64,000 nt of DNA, from positions 372,001 through 436,000 of the forward strand of contig NZ_CP060488.1 of the NCBI RefSeq assembly GCF_014334015.1, given 5' to 3'. Below are positions 26,581-34,716 of the stretch, piece after piece. Origin of the DNA: Bacteroides sp. M10 (GTDB lineage: Bacteria; Bacteroidota; Bacteroidia; Bacteroidales; Bacteroidaceae). The notes below the pieces were generated by a model. It was not told the DNA's origin. It worked only from the letters and a program-made list of their open reading frames with translations, and did no database searches. Numbering within the stretch: position 1 is the stretch's first letter; every line of letters begins with the position of its first letter. Both the position numbers and the translations under genes were made by a program.

Positions 26581-26618
26581 AACCGTTTGGGAGGCTTCCA
26601 CTCTTGGGCGGTTTTTTT
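26581..26618 (+). terminator. Hairpin with conserved loop, left copy
   Basis: The stem AACCG (26581-26585) and CGGTT (26609-26613) enclose a 23-base segment beginning TTTGGGAGGCTTCCACT and ending TGGG, followed by a T-run. A second copy with a different but still paired stem lies at 34876-34912. ATAAGAATAA precedes both. Minus-strand genes end just beyond it. Confidence 0.7.
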
Positions 26619-26711
26619 ATTTGTAGAACAACCAACAGACGCAAAAAAGAGGCTCACCGATCCGATTGCCTCTTACTAATTTATCCTTACTTTGATATAC
26701 CACCTTTTATA

Positions 26712-27221
26712 TTACCGAACAAATAACCGAACCTTTCCCGCTTCCTCTCTATCACCCGGCGTACTTCCAGTTCTTTCCTCACAGAACTTTCTAAACGCTT
26801 CGACATTCCCAGATGATAGAATAAATTCGGTCGCAAGTTCCTTCGCTGTCATTTCCTCGATTACTCGCCTACGTAAACGCCTCATCTCTGCATCTTGATT
26901 AACCACCCGATAAAACAAACCTTGCGCCTCTATAACGTTATTATATCCCTGTAATATTAGATTGTGTATTTCGTCGTATGGATTATCAAACCCCGCCAAC
27001 ATAATAGGGGTAATGTCACACGCCGCACTCATGCACTCTTTTTGGTGTGCTTTCCGGTTCTTCGTGAAACGTTCTAACCGCTCCTGTTGTAATTCGATTA
27101 CACTCTCCTTAGTACAACCCATATAGCCGCCGTTTGCTTCGCCTAGATGAATTGTGTTTCTATCAAGTTGCATACCTTTCACTGGGCGACCGTCCGCGTC
27201 CAAAATTACTACTTCTTCCAT
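26712..27221 (-). CDS. Element-borne protein of unknown function
   Basis: This is a 169-residue soluble protein that I do not recognise. It begins with a short beta-rich segment (EEVVILDADGRPVKGMQLDR), continues with a Glu/Arg/Lys-rich helical region around residues 38-65 (ESVIELQQERLERFTKNRKA), and ends in helices with KELATEFILSSGNVEAFRKF. No membrane segment or catalytic motif stands out. It is the last gene of a four-gene minus-strand operon that starts at 27983, four bases after the small gene before it. The operon is divergent from the XRE repressor gene and probably controlled by it through the operators at 27989-28150. Confidence 0.7.
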   Translation of the reverse strand: MEEVVILDADGRPVKGMQLDRNTIHLGEANGGYMGCTKESVIELQQERLERFTKNRKAHQKECMSAACDITPIMLAGFDNPYDEIHNLILQGYNNVIEAQGLFYRVVNQDAEMRRLRRRVIEEMTAKELATEFILSSGNVEAFRKFCEERTGSTPGDREEAGKVRLFVR

Positions 27222-27225
27222 GATT

Positions 27226-27372
27226 TTATATTTTAGATGTGAATAAATCGAGTTTGTAAGATGAGGCTACACACAACGCAAGCCCCGTTATATTCGGCGC
27301 GGCTGTATCCGCTTCCGTAGCAAATAGCAGGATCGCACCCGCTATTAATCCGAGTATATAGATCGCTTTCAT
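27226..27372 (-). CDS. Small membrane protein, 48 residues
   Basis: This 48-residue reading frame begins MKAIYILGLIAGAILLFATE, one hydrophobic N-terminal segment that could be a membrane anchor or signal peptide, followed by a short polar and mixed tail (YKLDLFTSKI). Its ATG overlaps the stop of the upstream gene as ATGA (27369-27372), and its stop is four bases before the next ATG at 27221. That tight coupling on both sides is the main evidence that it is real. I do not recognise the family. Small single-span proteins are common in phage and satellite operons. Confidence 0.6.
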   Translation of the reverse strand: MKAIYILGLIAGAILLFATEADTAAPNITGLALCVASSYKLDLFTSKI

Positions 27373-27578
27373 AGTGAATAACTTAATAATTCGGTTTGTA
27401 TACTAAGTAACTTCATTATGTTGGGAGTAAGCAGACCGGAACGAATTACGCCGTTATCTTCCCGTAGATACCCGAATAGATTTCTAATAATTCCCGCATT
27501 TGCTAAGTTCGCCTCGCAACTAACTGTTATTCGCCACATACCCGAATCCTGTTTAATACTGATCTCTAATTCTTTCAT
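27369..27578 (-). CDS. Small element-borne protein of unknown function
   Basis: This is a 69-residue protein. The N-terminal half is a predicted beta hairpin (KELEISIKQDSGMWRITVSC), and the rest is mixed with a hydrophobic C-terminal end (SIQTELLSYSL). I do not recognise a family. It lies 27 bases after the coiled-coil gene and overlaps the next small gene by the ATGA pattern. This supports translation as part of the operon. Confidence 0.6.
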   Translation of the reverse strand: MKELEISIKQDSGMWRITVSCEANLANAGIIRNLFGYLREDNGVIRSGLLTPNIMKLLSIQTELLSYSL

Positions 27579-27605
27579 TTGAATATGTATTTAGTTCGTT
27601 AATAA

Positions 27606-27983
27606 TCAATCACCGCAATAATTCCCCCATCCACTAAAAGATGAATAATGATCGCCACGACCGTAACCGTATGCCAGACATTCAGCCTCAACCTTTGCGG
27701 CACGTTCTGCACGTTCGCGCTTTGCGGCTTCTACTTCCATTGCGATACGTTCGGCTGTCTCTGATTCGATACGAGCGATACGGGCGGCTAGTTCCTGCGC
27801 TTCTTGTTTCTTCGCTTCGTGGTATGCGATTGTTTCGGCGCGGCGGTCTGCTATTTCTTTGTTGAACTTGGCAACTTTCCAAGCCTTTTTCAGTGCTTCC
27901 GAGAAGGTCGGGTACTTTTCCGGTCTAAACTTTCTCATCGTGTGAGCTGATTTCATTATTTCGCTTAAATTGTATCGTTTCAT
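27606..27983 (-). CDS. Coiled-coil protein, first gene of the element's minus-strand operon
   Basis: This 125-residue protein has a basic N-terminus (MKRYNLSEIMKSAHTMRKFR), a central long helix from about 30 to 105 rich in Ala, Glu, Arg and Lys (RAERAAKVEAE), and a Gly/Ser/Tyr-rich tail ending YCGD. It is likely to be coiled-coil and possibly nucleic-acid binding because of its many arginines. The start codon at 27983 lies six bases from an operator copy at 27989-28005, so the XRE repressor could block its transcription directly. Function is unknown. Confidence 0.65.
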   Translation of the reverse strand: MKRYNLSEIMKSAHTMRKFRPEKYPTFSEALKKAWKVAKFNKEIADRRAETIAYHEAKKQEAQELAARIARIESETAERIAMEVEAAKRERAERAAKVEAECLAYGYGRGDHYSSFSGWGNYCGD

Positions 27984-27988
27984 ATTGC

Positions 27989-28150
27989 GTGATATTTAAT
28001 GTTACTTTGATATTACAAAAGTAACGTTTAATATCACAACATCAAAGTATAAGAAAGAAAATAATTGATATTTAACGTTACTTAATATAGATATTCGTGA
28101 TAACATACGATACATTGTTGTATATTTGTGCCAGTAACATTTAATATCAC
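27989..28150. promoter_or_regulatory. Four-copy operator array between divergent operons
   Basis: The motif GTGATATTTAAyGTTAC occurs at 27989-28005 (forward), 28021-28037 (reverse, exact complement apart from the C/T position), 28065-28081 (forward, first base T) and 28134-28150 (reverse). The copies alternate in orientation, forming two inverted pairs. The last copy covers the leader of the XRE gene and follows a -7 match TATATTTG at 28121-28128. The first touches the divergent operon's start. This is the expected layout of a repressor-controlled switch. Confidence 0.85.
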
Positions 28151-28156
28151 ATTAAT

Positions 28157-28405
28157 ATGAATCTAAGAGTTAAAGAAATTTGCAAGGAAAAAGGAATTAC
28201 CATTCAAGAGCTTGCCGATAATATGGAAATGAAAAGGGAAAGTTTAAGCCGTGCTATTAACGGAAACCCCACTCTTGAAACCCTCGAAAAGATTGCTAGC
28301 GCTTTAGGCGTGAACATCTCGGAGCTATTCGACCAACCAAAGAACAATACAGCCGGAATCACGTGCCCGCACTGCGGAAAAAATATCAATATCAAAATAG
28401 AATAA
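28157..28405 (+). CDS. XRE-family repressor with a zinc-binding tail
   Basis: This 82-residue protein has a Cro/CI-type helix-turn-helix at residues 1-60 ([20 protein letters not shown], then [20 protein letters not shown]). A short C-terminal tail contains CPHCG, a half zinc-ribbon that could dimerise through metal binding. It probably represses both its own gene and the divergent operon through the four operators at 27989-28150, acting as the maintenance repressor of the element. It is followed after one base by an ORF6N gene, so both are co-transcribed. The start at 28157 is fixed by the HTH N-terminus and the -7 motif upstream. Confidence 0.85.
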   Translation: MNLRVKEICKEKGITIQELADNMEMKRESLSRAINGNPTLETLEKIASALGVNISELFDQPKNNTAGITCPHCGKNINIKIE

Positions 28406-28406
28406 G

Positions 28407-28985
28407 ATGAAACAACTCGAAGTAATACAAAGTAAGATTTACGACATACGCGGCTGTAAAGTGATGTTAGATTTTGATTTGGCGGAAATGTACGGAACGG
28501 AAACGAAGTATTTAAAGCGGTCGGTAAAGAATAACCTTAAACGGTTTCCTAGTGACTTCATGTTTGAACTAACAAAGGATGAATGGGATTCTTTAAGGTG
28601 CAATTTTAGCACCTTAAACGGTGGACGCGGTCAGCATCCTAAATATATGCCTTATGCTTTCACAGAACTAGGCGTTTCAATGCTTAGTAGTGTGCTCAAC
28701 TCTGATTTAGCGATTGAGGTTAATATAAATATTATGCGTGCTTTCGTTGCGGTTCGCCAGTTACTGTTAAACCCGCCGACCGATCCAGTACGTGAACTCC
28801 AAAGCGAAGTCAAGGAACTAAAGGAGTACATCGAAGAAGTGTTTGCAGACTACAACGACATTAACGATGACACCCGGATGCAGTTAGAGTTAATCAATCA
28901 GACGTTAGCCGAATTACAGGCGCAAAAGGCTTTAGCAGATAAGCCGCGTAATCCTATCGGCTTCGTCACTCCAAAGAAGAAATAA
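28407..28985 (+). CDS. ORF6N-domain protein
   Basis: This 192-residue protein carries an N-terminal ORF6N domain (about 1-90: [20 protein letters not shown], then [13 protein letters not shown] and [13 protein letters not shown]), related to the KilA-N domains of phage regulators. A helical region ([12 protein letters not shown]) and a coiled coil (about 125-175) follow. Such proteins are common on Bacteroides mobile elements and are thought to bind DNA; a role as antirepressor or replication modulator is suggested by domain relatives but unproven. It starts one base after the XRE stop, so its expression follows the repressor. Confidence 0.85.
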   Translation: MKQLEVIQSKIYDIRGCKVMLDFDLAEMYGTETKYLKRSVKNNLKRFPSDFMFELTKDEWDSLRCNFSTLNGGRGQHPKYMPYAFTELGVSMLSSVLNSDLAIEVNINIMRAFVAVRQLLLNPPTDPVRELQSEVKELKEYIEEVFADYNDINDDTRMQLELINQTLAELQAQKALADKPRNPIGFVTPKKK

Positions 28986-28991
28986 TAAATA

Positions 28992-29526
28992 GGCTGTCCG
29001 ATTGGCTGTCTCATTGGCTGTCCGATTGGCTGTCCGATTGGCTGTAAATTTTACAGTAGTAGACGCGGTAGTCAGTAGCAAAGTACGAAAAAATCGTAGT
29101 AGGCTACTTTGGTGTAGGCTACCCGGTTGCCCGTTGGTTAGTTGTTGGTTGCTTCGTTGGTTGCATCGCGATTATAAAGCCTCATAACGAATGAATATTC
29201 AATCAGTTGCACCGATATTGCATTGGTTCATTTGTTGGTTGATTTGCGTTCCGTTTGCGTGTCTATTTGCGTCTCTATTGCTGTTTCCTTACTGTTTCCT
29301 CAATGCTCGCAAGGTTGATGTTATCTGATTGTATATCGTTCGTTTAAGGTGTTTCCTTACTGTTTCCTTTTGCGTACTCGTTTGCGTATCTATTTGCGTG
29401 TCGCCTGTCCCTTACCCTGTCCCTCAACCTGTCCCGAAAACTTCCAATCTAAGCCGGAAATATATTGAACTATAATAAGTTGAGACGGTTTCAGCCTGTC
29501 CCGTTTGCTGTCCCTTGACCTGTCCC
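28992..29526. repeat. Chain of short repeats with 11-12-bp period
   Basis: The first block is a 12-bp unit GGCTGTCCGATT, starting at 28992, 29004, 29016 and 29028, with a partial at 29040. Later blocks use other words at the same spacing: GTTGGTT at 29133, 29144 and 29156; TTTGCGT at 29243, 29254 and 29266, and again at 29369, 29381 and 29393; CCTGTCCC at 29404, 29416 and 29428; and CTGTCCC at 29496, 29508 and 29520. TGTTTCC pairs at 11-bp spacing also occur. The plus strand is T/G-rich in the first part. 28986-29390 contains no gene I can support; the reading frames there are made of these repeats. Confidence 0.85.
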
Positions 29527-29896
29527 GGATCGCTCCGTATTCAAACAGGAAGCGCCAGAGAATAGCAAACCGTTTCGAACTGATACACTTTTCTTCGTCT
29601 CGCTTGCTTGGTTCAGTTCGCTTTATGTTGCTACGCAAATACAAGCCCGTAGCGGAATAATCTTTCTTTGCGCGATAACTTGATAAGGCGGCGAAGCGTT
29701 CGGCTGTCTTGCGTCTCCGTATTCGGTGATGAACAATACAAAGCGGGTGCGAACGCTTCGAGTTATGGCAAGGGGGCACGATTTTTATTTTTTGACGCGA
29801 CTCTGTGAAACCCACTTCACCCCATCTATTTACACGCGGGATATTTTTTTCGGGTGGGGGTGACCGTTGGGGGTGATAAAATTTATTGTTATCCAT
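29390..29896 (-). CDS. Doubtful Arg/Lys-rich reading frame
   Basis: This is a 168-residue open frame two bases downstream of the antirepressor stop. It is rich in Arg, Lys and Ser (RSHPLCIVHHRIRRRKTAER, then RTEPSKRDEEKC), has no recognisable domain, and its C-terminal end (GQVEGQGKGQ) is only the translation of the periodic repeats. The tight spacing to the antirepressor gene favours it, the composition does not. The DNA could equally be a non-coding origin or transfer-origin region. Confidence 0.3.
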   Translation of the reverse strand: MDNNKFYHPQRSPPPEKNIPRVNRWGEVGFTESRQKIKIVPPCHNSKRSHPLCIVHHRIRRRKTAERFAALSSYRAKKDYSATGLYLRSNIKRTEPSKRDEEKCISSKRFAILWRFLFEYGAIRDRSRDSKRDRLKPSQLIIVQYISGLDWKFSGQVEGQGKGQATRK

Positions 29897-29898
29897 CT

Positions 29899-30687
29899 TT
29901 AGTTCAGTAGTTTATATGTCGTTCCTTGATATAAATTAATAATGAAAAAAGCTCCTTTTTCCGTCCAATACATGTGCTTTGCTGTTTTGGTTTCGCCTGT
30001 ATCTGGGTCGGTGCGGGTGAATGTCTTATAGCCTTCTAATCCTTTTCCTCGAATATCAGAATAGAGAAAATATAAATCACCCTGTTTGTATTGTATTCCA
30101 GACCCACACAGGAAACTGTTTAATTTTCGGGCACTTATCCCTAATTCGGCGGCGATTACATTAGTTGCGATTAACTTAGACGAACGTAACACCGTATCGA
30201 AATACTCCGCTTTCGGTTGCATCGCTTCGCTTTGCGCACGGAGTAAAGCATTTTGTTCCTGCTCATTCTTTAGGGTGGATAGTAGTTGTATTAGGGCGTC
30301 CGGGTTTTGGAACATCTGCATGATCGTATCGGGCATCATATATGCGCCGTGTTTACGGATACTTGGCAAAACGTCCTCACATACCCAATCTTGAAATAAT
30401 TCTGCATCCGGTAATTTGGATCGCATTATTAATCTGATAACGTCGCTCTCATTGATGAATGACATTTCTAAAACTTGATTGGTCGTTTTGCCATGTTGAT
30501 TTGTTGTGCGGGCGACCCCGTCGCGCTTTACTACCCCTTTGCAATGCTTACTAATTGCGTCCCTAGTATTCGCGTATCCCAATGCTCGCGCCACATCTAC
30601 AGCCGCAAATAAAGGTTCTCCGCTTTCACTTGTTGCGGTTCTTACTTCTCCGAATCTCTCGTTTTTGAAAATAGTAATCTCGTTCAT
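29899..30687 (-). CDS. Phage-type antirepressor (BRO-N plus KilAC domains)
   Basis: This 262-residue protein has the classic phage antirepressor architecture. Residues 1-110 are a BRO-N domain (VRTATSESGEPLFAAVDVAR, ALGYANTRDAISKHCKG, then FQDWVCEDVLPSIRKHGAYM). A coiled segment spans about 125-155, and residues 160-262 form a KilAC domain (IAAELGISARKLNSFLCGSG and MYWTEKGAFFIINLY). Such proteins counteract or modulate repressors and may act during induction. Here the likely counterpart is the XRE repressor at 28157. It is in a minus-strand operon three bases downstream of the short basic protein gene. Confidence 0.9.
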   Translation of the reverse strand: MNEITIFKNERFGEVRTATSESGEPLFAAVDVARALGYANTRDAISKHCKGVVKRDGVARTTNQHGKTTNQVLEMSFINESDVIRLIMRSKLPDAELFQDWVCEDVLPSIRKHGAYMMPDTIMQMFQNPDALIQLLSTLKNEQEQNALLRAQSEAMQPKAEYFDTVLRSSKLIATNVIAAELGISARKLNSFLCGSGIQYKQGDLYFLYSDIRGKGLEGYKTFTRTDPDTGETKTAKHMYWTEKGAFFIINLYQGTTYKLLN

Positions 30688-30689
30688 AA

Positions 30690-31025
30690 TTAATTTGATT
30701 TTAAATTGTGTTTACTGTTGTTTAAAGAATCGTTATTCATGGAGCGTTTCGGCTTCACATATTCAAAATGTCGTTCAGAGTTTGACAAATCGCCGAACAT
30801 CATTTCTATTTCTTCCGGTACTGGTTCAATCTCTACATCATTGGCAGGATCGGCAACACGAAGGAAGCAGGATAAAATATACTGCATGATTTCGTAATTG
30901 CTTTTAAACTTGAACTTTTTGCGGATTTCGTCGAGTCGTTCCCATTGCTTCGGGTCAATACGTACCGGAACTTTCTTTGTTTCTCCCATTGCTTTGCGCC
31001 GTTCGGCTTTCTTTATTGCATCCAT
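30690..31025 (-). CDS. Small basic protein, possibly ribbon-helix-helix
   Basis: This 111-residue protein starts with a Lys/Arg-rich helix (AIKKAERRKAMGETKK). A segment KVPVRIDPKQWERLDEIRKK follows, whose strand-then-helix pattern resembles ribbon-helix-helix DNA-binding proteins (Arc/MetJ or MobC-like), and then NYEIMQYILSCFLR. The C-terminal part is acidic, then Asn/Ser-rich. The homology is a fold-level guess. It lies between the replication initiator gene (50 bases upstream) and the antirepressor gene (two bases downstream), so a role in copy control, mobilisation or regulation is conceivable. Confidence 0.55.
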   Translation of the reverse strand: MDAIKKAERRKAMGETKKVPVRIDPKQWERLDEIRKKFKFKSNYEIMQYILSCFLRVADPANDVEIEPVPEEIEMMFGDLSNSERHFEYVKPKRSMNNDSLNNSKHNLKSN

Positions 31026-31075
31026 AGTTTTAATGTGTTATGTGTTAGTATTCGTTTTATCATTGTTATAAAGCC

Positions 31076-32248
31076 TCATCCTGTGTTGAGTTCAGCCGGA
31101 TCGGGCGGTTTTCCTCTACATTTTCCGGTGTTTAAATAGGTGTCGTACTTTTTCGCATTGAATAAAGGCGGGTTGTTGGCGTTTGGTGGTGGTTCGTTTT
31201 CCGGTGATGAAAATGCAACCGAAACGCCCTTTATCTTAATTCCGTTTTGGTTGCACTTTTCACTATTTGATGAGGCATACAAAAACACCGTTTCGGTTTC
31301 ACTTTTAGCATTTCGTTCCTGTTGGATATTGTTGTATTCATTTACTTTATTATCGGTAATCTCCTTTGCAAAAACGCCGTTTCGGTTGCATTTTTCGTTA
31401 TCCATGTCTCGCAGATACTTACATTCTATTGAAATGAGATTTTTTAAATTCTCTTTTATCTGTGTAGCTCCGATCCGTTCGGCTAATGCAATAAACTTCT
31501 TTTTCATCCTGCATCGTTTAACCTTGTCAAATGCTTGCCAATCATCACCAAGAAATAACGCAAATAAATCTCGTTCTTTCTTGCTTAATCCTTCCAATGG
31601 TACAGCCTCAACAATTACAACATCTTCCAACGTATCGAGCAAAAGAGCCTCGAATCTTTCCCAAACATCAGCACTAAGCAAGTCGCCCAACATTGGCGTA
31701 TAAATATGCTTTTTCTTTAAATATGTATTTGTTGCGCTTATCTCAATACGTAGAATACTATCAAAGCCCAGTACGCCGCACTGTTTTCCCTTATCGTATA
31801 TTTTTAGCTTATACGAATCGGCTTCGTAGATAAGCCCTATCTTTCCTATTGGGGTAAATGAATAGCCCTTATACATTCTTATTGCTTTCAATATTCGTTG
31901 CGGATCATAGGGCAGTTTTAAATTTACACCAAATTCGACGCTATAAAGCCGCGTAATATCCGAATTAATCCCGTAGACTTTTTGCAATTCAGTAAACACA
32001 CGGCACAAGTCAGACAGCCGGAAAGAATCGGCATTATGCAAACCGCCGTTAGCGTACTTATGTAGGCTTCCGTGTAAATTACATAATTTGCGGATTTCTC
32101 CCGTAGTTACGTCTACTCTGTCAGTGAAACCAAATATCAGCCCCTCAATGTTGATATAAACCGCTTTAGGGCTTATATCAACACCTAGTTTGTTGGCTAA
32201 TTGGTGCACATCAAGGGCTAGACTACTTGTTTTAAAGCCGTCGATCAT
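31076..32248 (-). CDS. Putative phage/plasmid-type replication initiation protein
   Basis: This 390-residue protein resembles initiators of small single-stranded or rolling-circle replicons (gene II / phage X type). The supporting segments are GSLHKYANGGLHNADSFRLS (about 51-70), the following LCRVFTELQKVYGIN, the conserved-looking YSVEFGVNLKLPYDP (about 103-117) and KIYDKGKQCG (about 154-163). The second half (about 190-280) is alpha-helical and the last 110 residues are low complexity (Asn/Glu/Lys-rich), probably a flexible tail. I cannot see a certain catalytic Tyr or HUH motif, so the family assignment is moderate. It sits between the HTH gene and the short basic protein gene in one minus-strand operon. 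Confidence 0.55.
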   Translation of the reverse strand: MIDGFKTSSLALDVHQLANKLGVDISPKAVYINIEGLIFGFTDRVDVTTGEIRKLCNLHGSLHKYANGGLHNADSFRLSDLCRVFTELQKVYGINSDITRLYSVEFGVNLKLPYDPQRILKAIRMYKGYSFTPIGKIGLIYEADSYKLKIYDKGKQCGVLGFDSILRIEISATNTYLKKKHIYTPMLGDLLSADVWERFEALLLDTLEDVVIVEAVPLEGLSKKERDLFALFLGDDWQAFDKVKRCRMKKKFIALAERIGATQIKENLKNLISIECKYLRDMDNEKCNRNGVFAKEITDNKVNEYNNIQQERNAKSETETVFLYASSNSEKCNQNGIKIKGVSVAFSSPENEPPPNANNPPLFNAKKYDTYLNTGKCRGKPPDPAELNTG

Positions 32249-32269
32249 TGAATAAAATACGTGTGGTTG

Positions 32270-32563
32270 TTATACTCTCGCCCGGTGATTCATTGTGTGG
32301 GTAGTCGCCTTCATCGCGATTTCTTCCGATGTAGACACGCGATTCTGTAAAAGCCATGCGGATAGCTCATCACGTTTGAAATAAATCATTTTCCCGTTTG
32401 GCTTATAGTGTATCACTTTCCCGCCAGACGTTAGCTTATAAAGATGTGAACGCGTTACGCCCATAAATACGCACGCCTCATCAAAAGTTAATATTTCCTT
32501 TGTTCCTAATCCGGCTAATAAAATAGCCTTTTCTAAATTTGATAATCTTTCCTCTGTTGTCAT
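32270..32563 (-). CDS. Excisionase-like helix-turn-helix protein
   Basis: This 97-residue protein has a short helical N-terminus and an HTH_17 winged helix at about 20-75 (ILTFDEACVFMGVTRSHLYK, GKVIHYKPNGKMIYFKRDEL). The same domain serves as excisionase or transcription factor on Bacteroides elements. It precedes the replication initiator gene by 21 bases and is the first gene of that minus-strand operon, so it may also regulate replication. The sequence 32564-32881 upstream of it is AT-rich and appears to hold its promoter. Confidence 0.8.
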   Translation of the reverse strand: MTTEERLSNLEKAILLAGLGTKEILTFDEACVFMGVTRSHLYKLTSGGKVIHYKPNGKMIYFKRDELSAWLLQNRVSTSEEIAMKATTHTMNHRARV

Positions 32564-32881
32564 GTCCTACTAATGTTTTATTTGGGTTCATTAATAGGCG
32601 TGCACGCCTTATATTTGGCTGTAATTACATGACAAAGATATAAAAGAGAAATTAAAAGCAAGATACTTTGTTTAGAAAGCTATGTGTAATTTTAGTATTG
32701 ATTAATTAATTGACTTTTTCGACAAATAAATGAATCAGCAAATGAGACAATCACATATTTCACTAATTATCAAACAATTAAAATATAGCATTGTGTATTT
32801 ATCATGCTTTCACTCACATACATTTGTTTAAATACATTCCTTTTTCATAAACAAATAAGATTACAATATATCGCAATCCAT
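32564..32881. other. AT-rich intergenic region of the element
   Basis: This stretch of 318 bases has no supported gene. It is very A/T-rich with T-rich runs and separates the HTH-replication operon from the unknown HTH-like gene. It should hold the promoter of the operon starting at 32563; on that strand a candidate TATCTTTG is present at 32633-32640. Nothing else stands out. Confidence 0.5.
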
Positions 32882-33427
32882 TTATTTATAACGCTTTAAG
32901 TTGTTTTTTATTTCTTCTAAATCATAATAATAAGGCACATAAAGGCGACCTCTAAACTCTTTATTAGCACATATAAAATACCAAACCTCATGCGGAATAT
33001 GTCGAATTATTATATTATTTTTCATCCACTTATGTACGGTTGGGACTGATATACCGAGTATTGACGCTAGTTTTAAAGTGTTACCTATCGCGCTTCTTCC
33101 TTTTTCTGCATCCCCAATTCTTTTATCTATGTATATTTTTATATATCTTACAGTATGAACCTTATCACCTACCCCGGATAAAGCCTCTTTCATAATATCG
33201 CTTGTAATCTCTCCGGTCGCTACACTATTTTGATATTTTATAATATTAGCAATTATTTCCCTAGCTTTATTAATCCTATTCCCCACCTTCCCGGGTTGTG
33301 GTCTCTTGTATTCTTTTAATAGACTTATAGCCTTTTGAAAGTCGCTTTTCTTAATCAGTCCATTTATAGAGGCGGTTTCATCTAACAGCTTCTTTATATC
33401 ATCTATTTTGATATAGGAATCTAGCAT
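32882..33427 (-). CDS. Element-borne protein with HTH-like segment, unknown function
   Basis: This 181-residue protein is rich in Lys, Ile and Asn. A helix-turn-helix-like segment (GNTLKLASILGISVPTVHKW) lies around residues 126-145, followed by a short C-terminal region with many Tyr residues (LYVPYYYDLEEIKNN). The first 110 residues are mostly helical. I do not recognise the family. It starts four bases downstream of the integrase stop and shares its strand, so it is probably translated from the integrase transcript and may assist recombination or regulate it. Confidence 0.65.
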   Translation of the reverse strand: MLDSYIKIDDIKKLLDETASINGLIKKSDFQKAISLLKEYKRPQPGKVGNRINKAREIIANIIKYQNSVATGEITSDIMKEALSGVGDKVHTVRYIKIYIDKRIGDAEKGRSAIGNTLKLASILGISVPTVHKWMKNNIIIRHIPHEVWYFICANKEFRGRLYVPYYYDLEEIKNNLKRYK

Positions 33428-33431
33428 AATA

Positions 33432-34649
33432 TTATAGCTTAAGTTTCGGTAAACTATTTATAGCAGCTTCTTTCAAGCTGTCAACGGCGCGCGTGTATTT
33501 CTCCGTGTGTTTTAATCCGCTATGTCCCAACAAACTTGCAACGGTTTTAATATTAGCCCCATTGTTCAGGATATTCACCGCAAAGGAATGGCGGGCGCAA
33601 TGCCAAGTTATATGTTTGGTTATCCCCGCCCGCTTAGTCCAACGCCTTAGCGCTTTAAGACACATTGTAGCACTCGGCAATCTGAAAATAGTCTCTTTTT
33701 CGTATTGTTCCGTATCCGGTTCTCCTATCAACTGCAACAAATCATCACTTAAAGGAATTACAACCCCACTATTTGCACTATGTCCCTTTGTCTTATTCTG
33801 CTCAAAACTAAGGATTTTATTTGAATAGTCCACATTCGAGTATTTCAAATCCTGCACATCACAAAAACGAATACCAGTGTATAAACAGAATATAAACGCC
33901 CGCCTAATTTCGGGGTTTTCGTTATCATAATGCGTACTTATCAAAGATTGCATTTCATCCAATGAAAGAACATCCTTTCTTAATACTTGTTTATCGCACT
34001 TACAAACAACACCTTTACACGGGTTCTTTGCTATTACGTCGTTATCTACCGCGTAATTGATAACCTTTTTAAATTTGCTATAATAATCTAATGCGCCCTC
34101 GCCCTTGCTCCTACTCTGCAAGTATTCTACAAAAAGAGATACCATGTCTTTTGTTATTTGTTCGGGCTTAAGGTATGTGCTATACTGTGGGTATTCTATT
34201 TTCAGGAAGTCAATAAAACGGGCTAATACGCCTTTCATCATTCGGACATCTTTCTTTGTATATCGGTCGTTATATGCTTGAAAATAATCAAGAAAATTAA
34301 CCTTTCGCTCTTTCCTCAACCTGTATCCGGTAATGTTTTCTAACAATTCTTGACTGCGTTCAAACCGAATCTTTTTTGCCAGTTCTAATATTTCTTTATT
34401 TTGCTGTCTTTCAAGTGGAGTTCTTGGAGCTTGCCAAAGATAAAGTTTTAAAGTCTCTCTCTTTCTGTCTTTCTTGGCTACTGTCTTATCTTTCGACTCA
34501 TCATATATCATTATATACCCCAAATAATAATCAAGAAACAGGCTTTCTCGACCGTCAGAGAGTATCTTTGCCCCTAATTTCGGATTATCCGTATCGTCCG
34601 TGCTTATCATATAAGTATTATCAGACCTTATCGCTTTCTTTGCTGCCAT
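33432..34649 (-). CDS. Tyrosine recombinase (integrase) of the tRNA-Met element
   Basis: This 405-residue integrase has an N-terminal arm-binding region (about 1-105), a SAM-like domain (about 110-205) and a catalytic domain (about 220-400). The active-site residues are complete: Arg in LYTGIRFCDVQDL (first Arg), Lys in FEQNKTKGHS, HxxR in HITWHCARHSFAVNI, His in LLGHSG and the nucleophile Tyr in HTEKYTRAVD. Unlike the integrase at 548-1843, it keeps the first arginine. It lies at the far end of the element, about 200 bases from the core repeat, and reads inward, as usual. It should use the tRNA core CGGGTCCCGCTAC. Confidence 0.93.
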   Translation of the reverse strand: MAAKKAIRSDNTYMISTDDTDNPKLGAKILSDGRESLFLDYYLGYIMIYDESKDKTVAKKDRKRETLKLYLWQAPRTPLERQQNKEILELAKKIRFERSQELLENITGYRLRKERKVNFLDYFQAYNDRYTKKDVRMMKGVLARFIDFLKIEYPQYSTYLKPEQITKDMVSLFVEYLQSRSKGEGALDYYSKFKKVINYAVDNDVIAKNPCKGVVCKCDKQVLRKDVLSLDEMQSLISTHYDNENPEIRRAFIFCLYTGIRFCDVQDLKYSNVDYSNKILSFEQNKTKGHSANSGVVIPLSDDLLQLIGEPDTEQYEKETIFRLPSATMCLKALRRWTKRAGITKHITWHCARHSFAVNILNNGANIKTVASLLGHSGLKHTEKYTRAVDSLKEAAINSLPKLKL

Positions 34650-34690
34650 GCTTTATAAGTATTTAAATTGCTTTTAGTTTCCTTTATTTG

Positions 34691-34698
34691 CAAAGATA
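34691..34698 (-). promoter_or_regulatory. -7 element of the integrase promoter
   Basis: On the minus strand the bases read TATCTTTG, a match to TAnnTTTG, 42 bases before the integrase ATG. The 22-bp end repeat at 34717-34738 falls where the -33 box and upstream region would be, so integrase binding there could repress its own gene. Confidence 0.6.
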
Positions 34699-34716
34699 CA
34701 TATTATTTTCTATCCG

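Noticed and set aside
28992..29039. Possible CRISPR or simple tandem gene repeat coding for a repeated peptide (61-codon frame 29002-29187)
   Set aside because: The units are 12 bp without spacers, the open frame is only the translation of the repeat, and there is no supported start or domain.
31140..31703. Plus-strand open frame of 187 codons
   Set aside because: It is antisense to the replication initiator-like gene, has no recognisable domain and a biased Ser/Phe composition.
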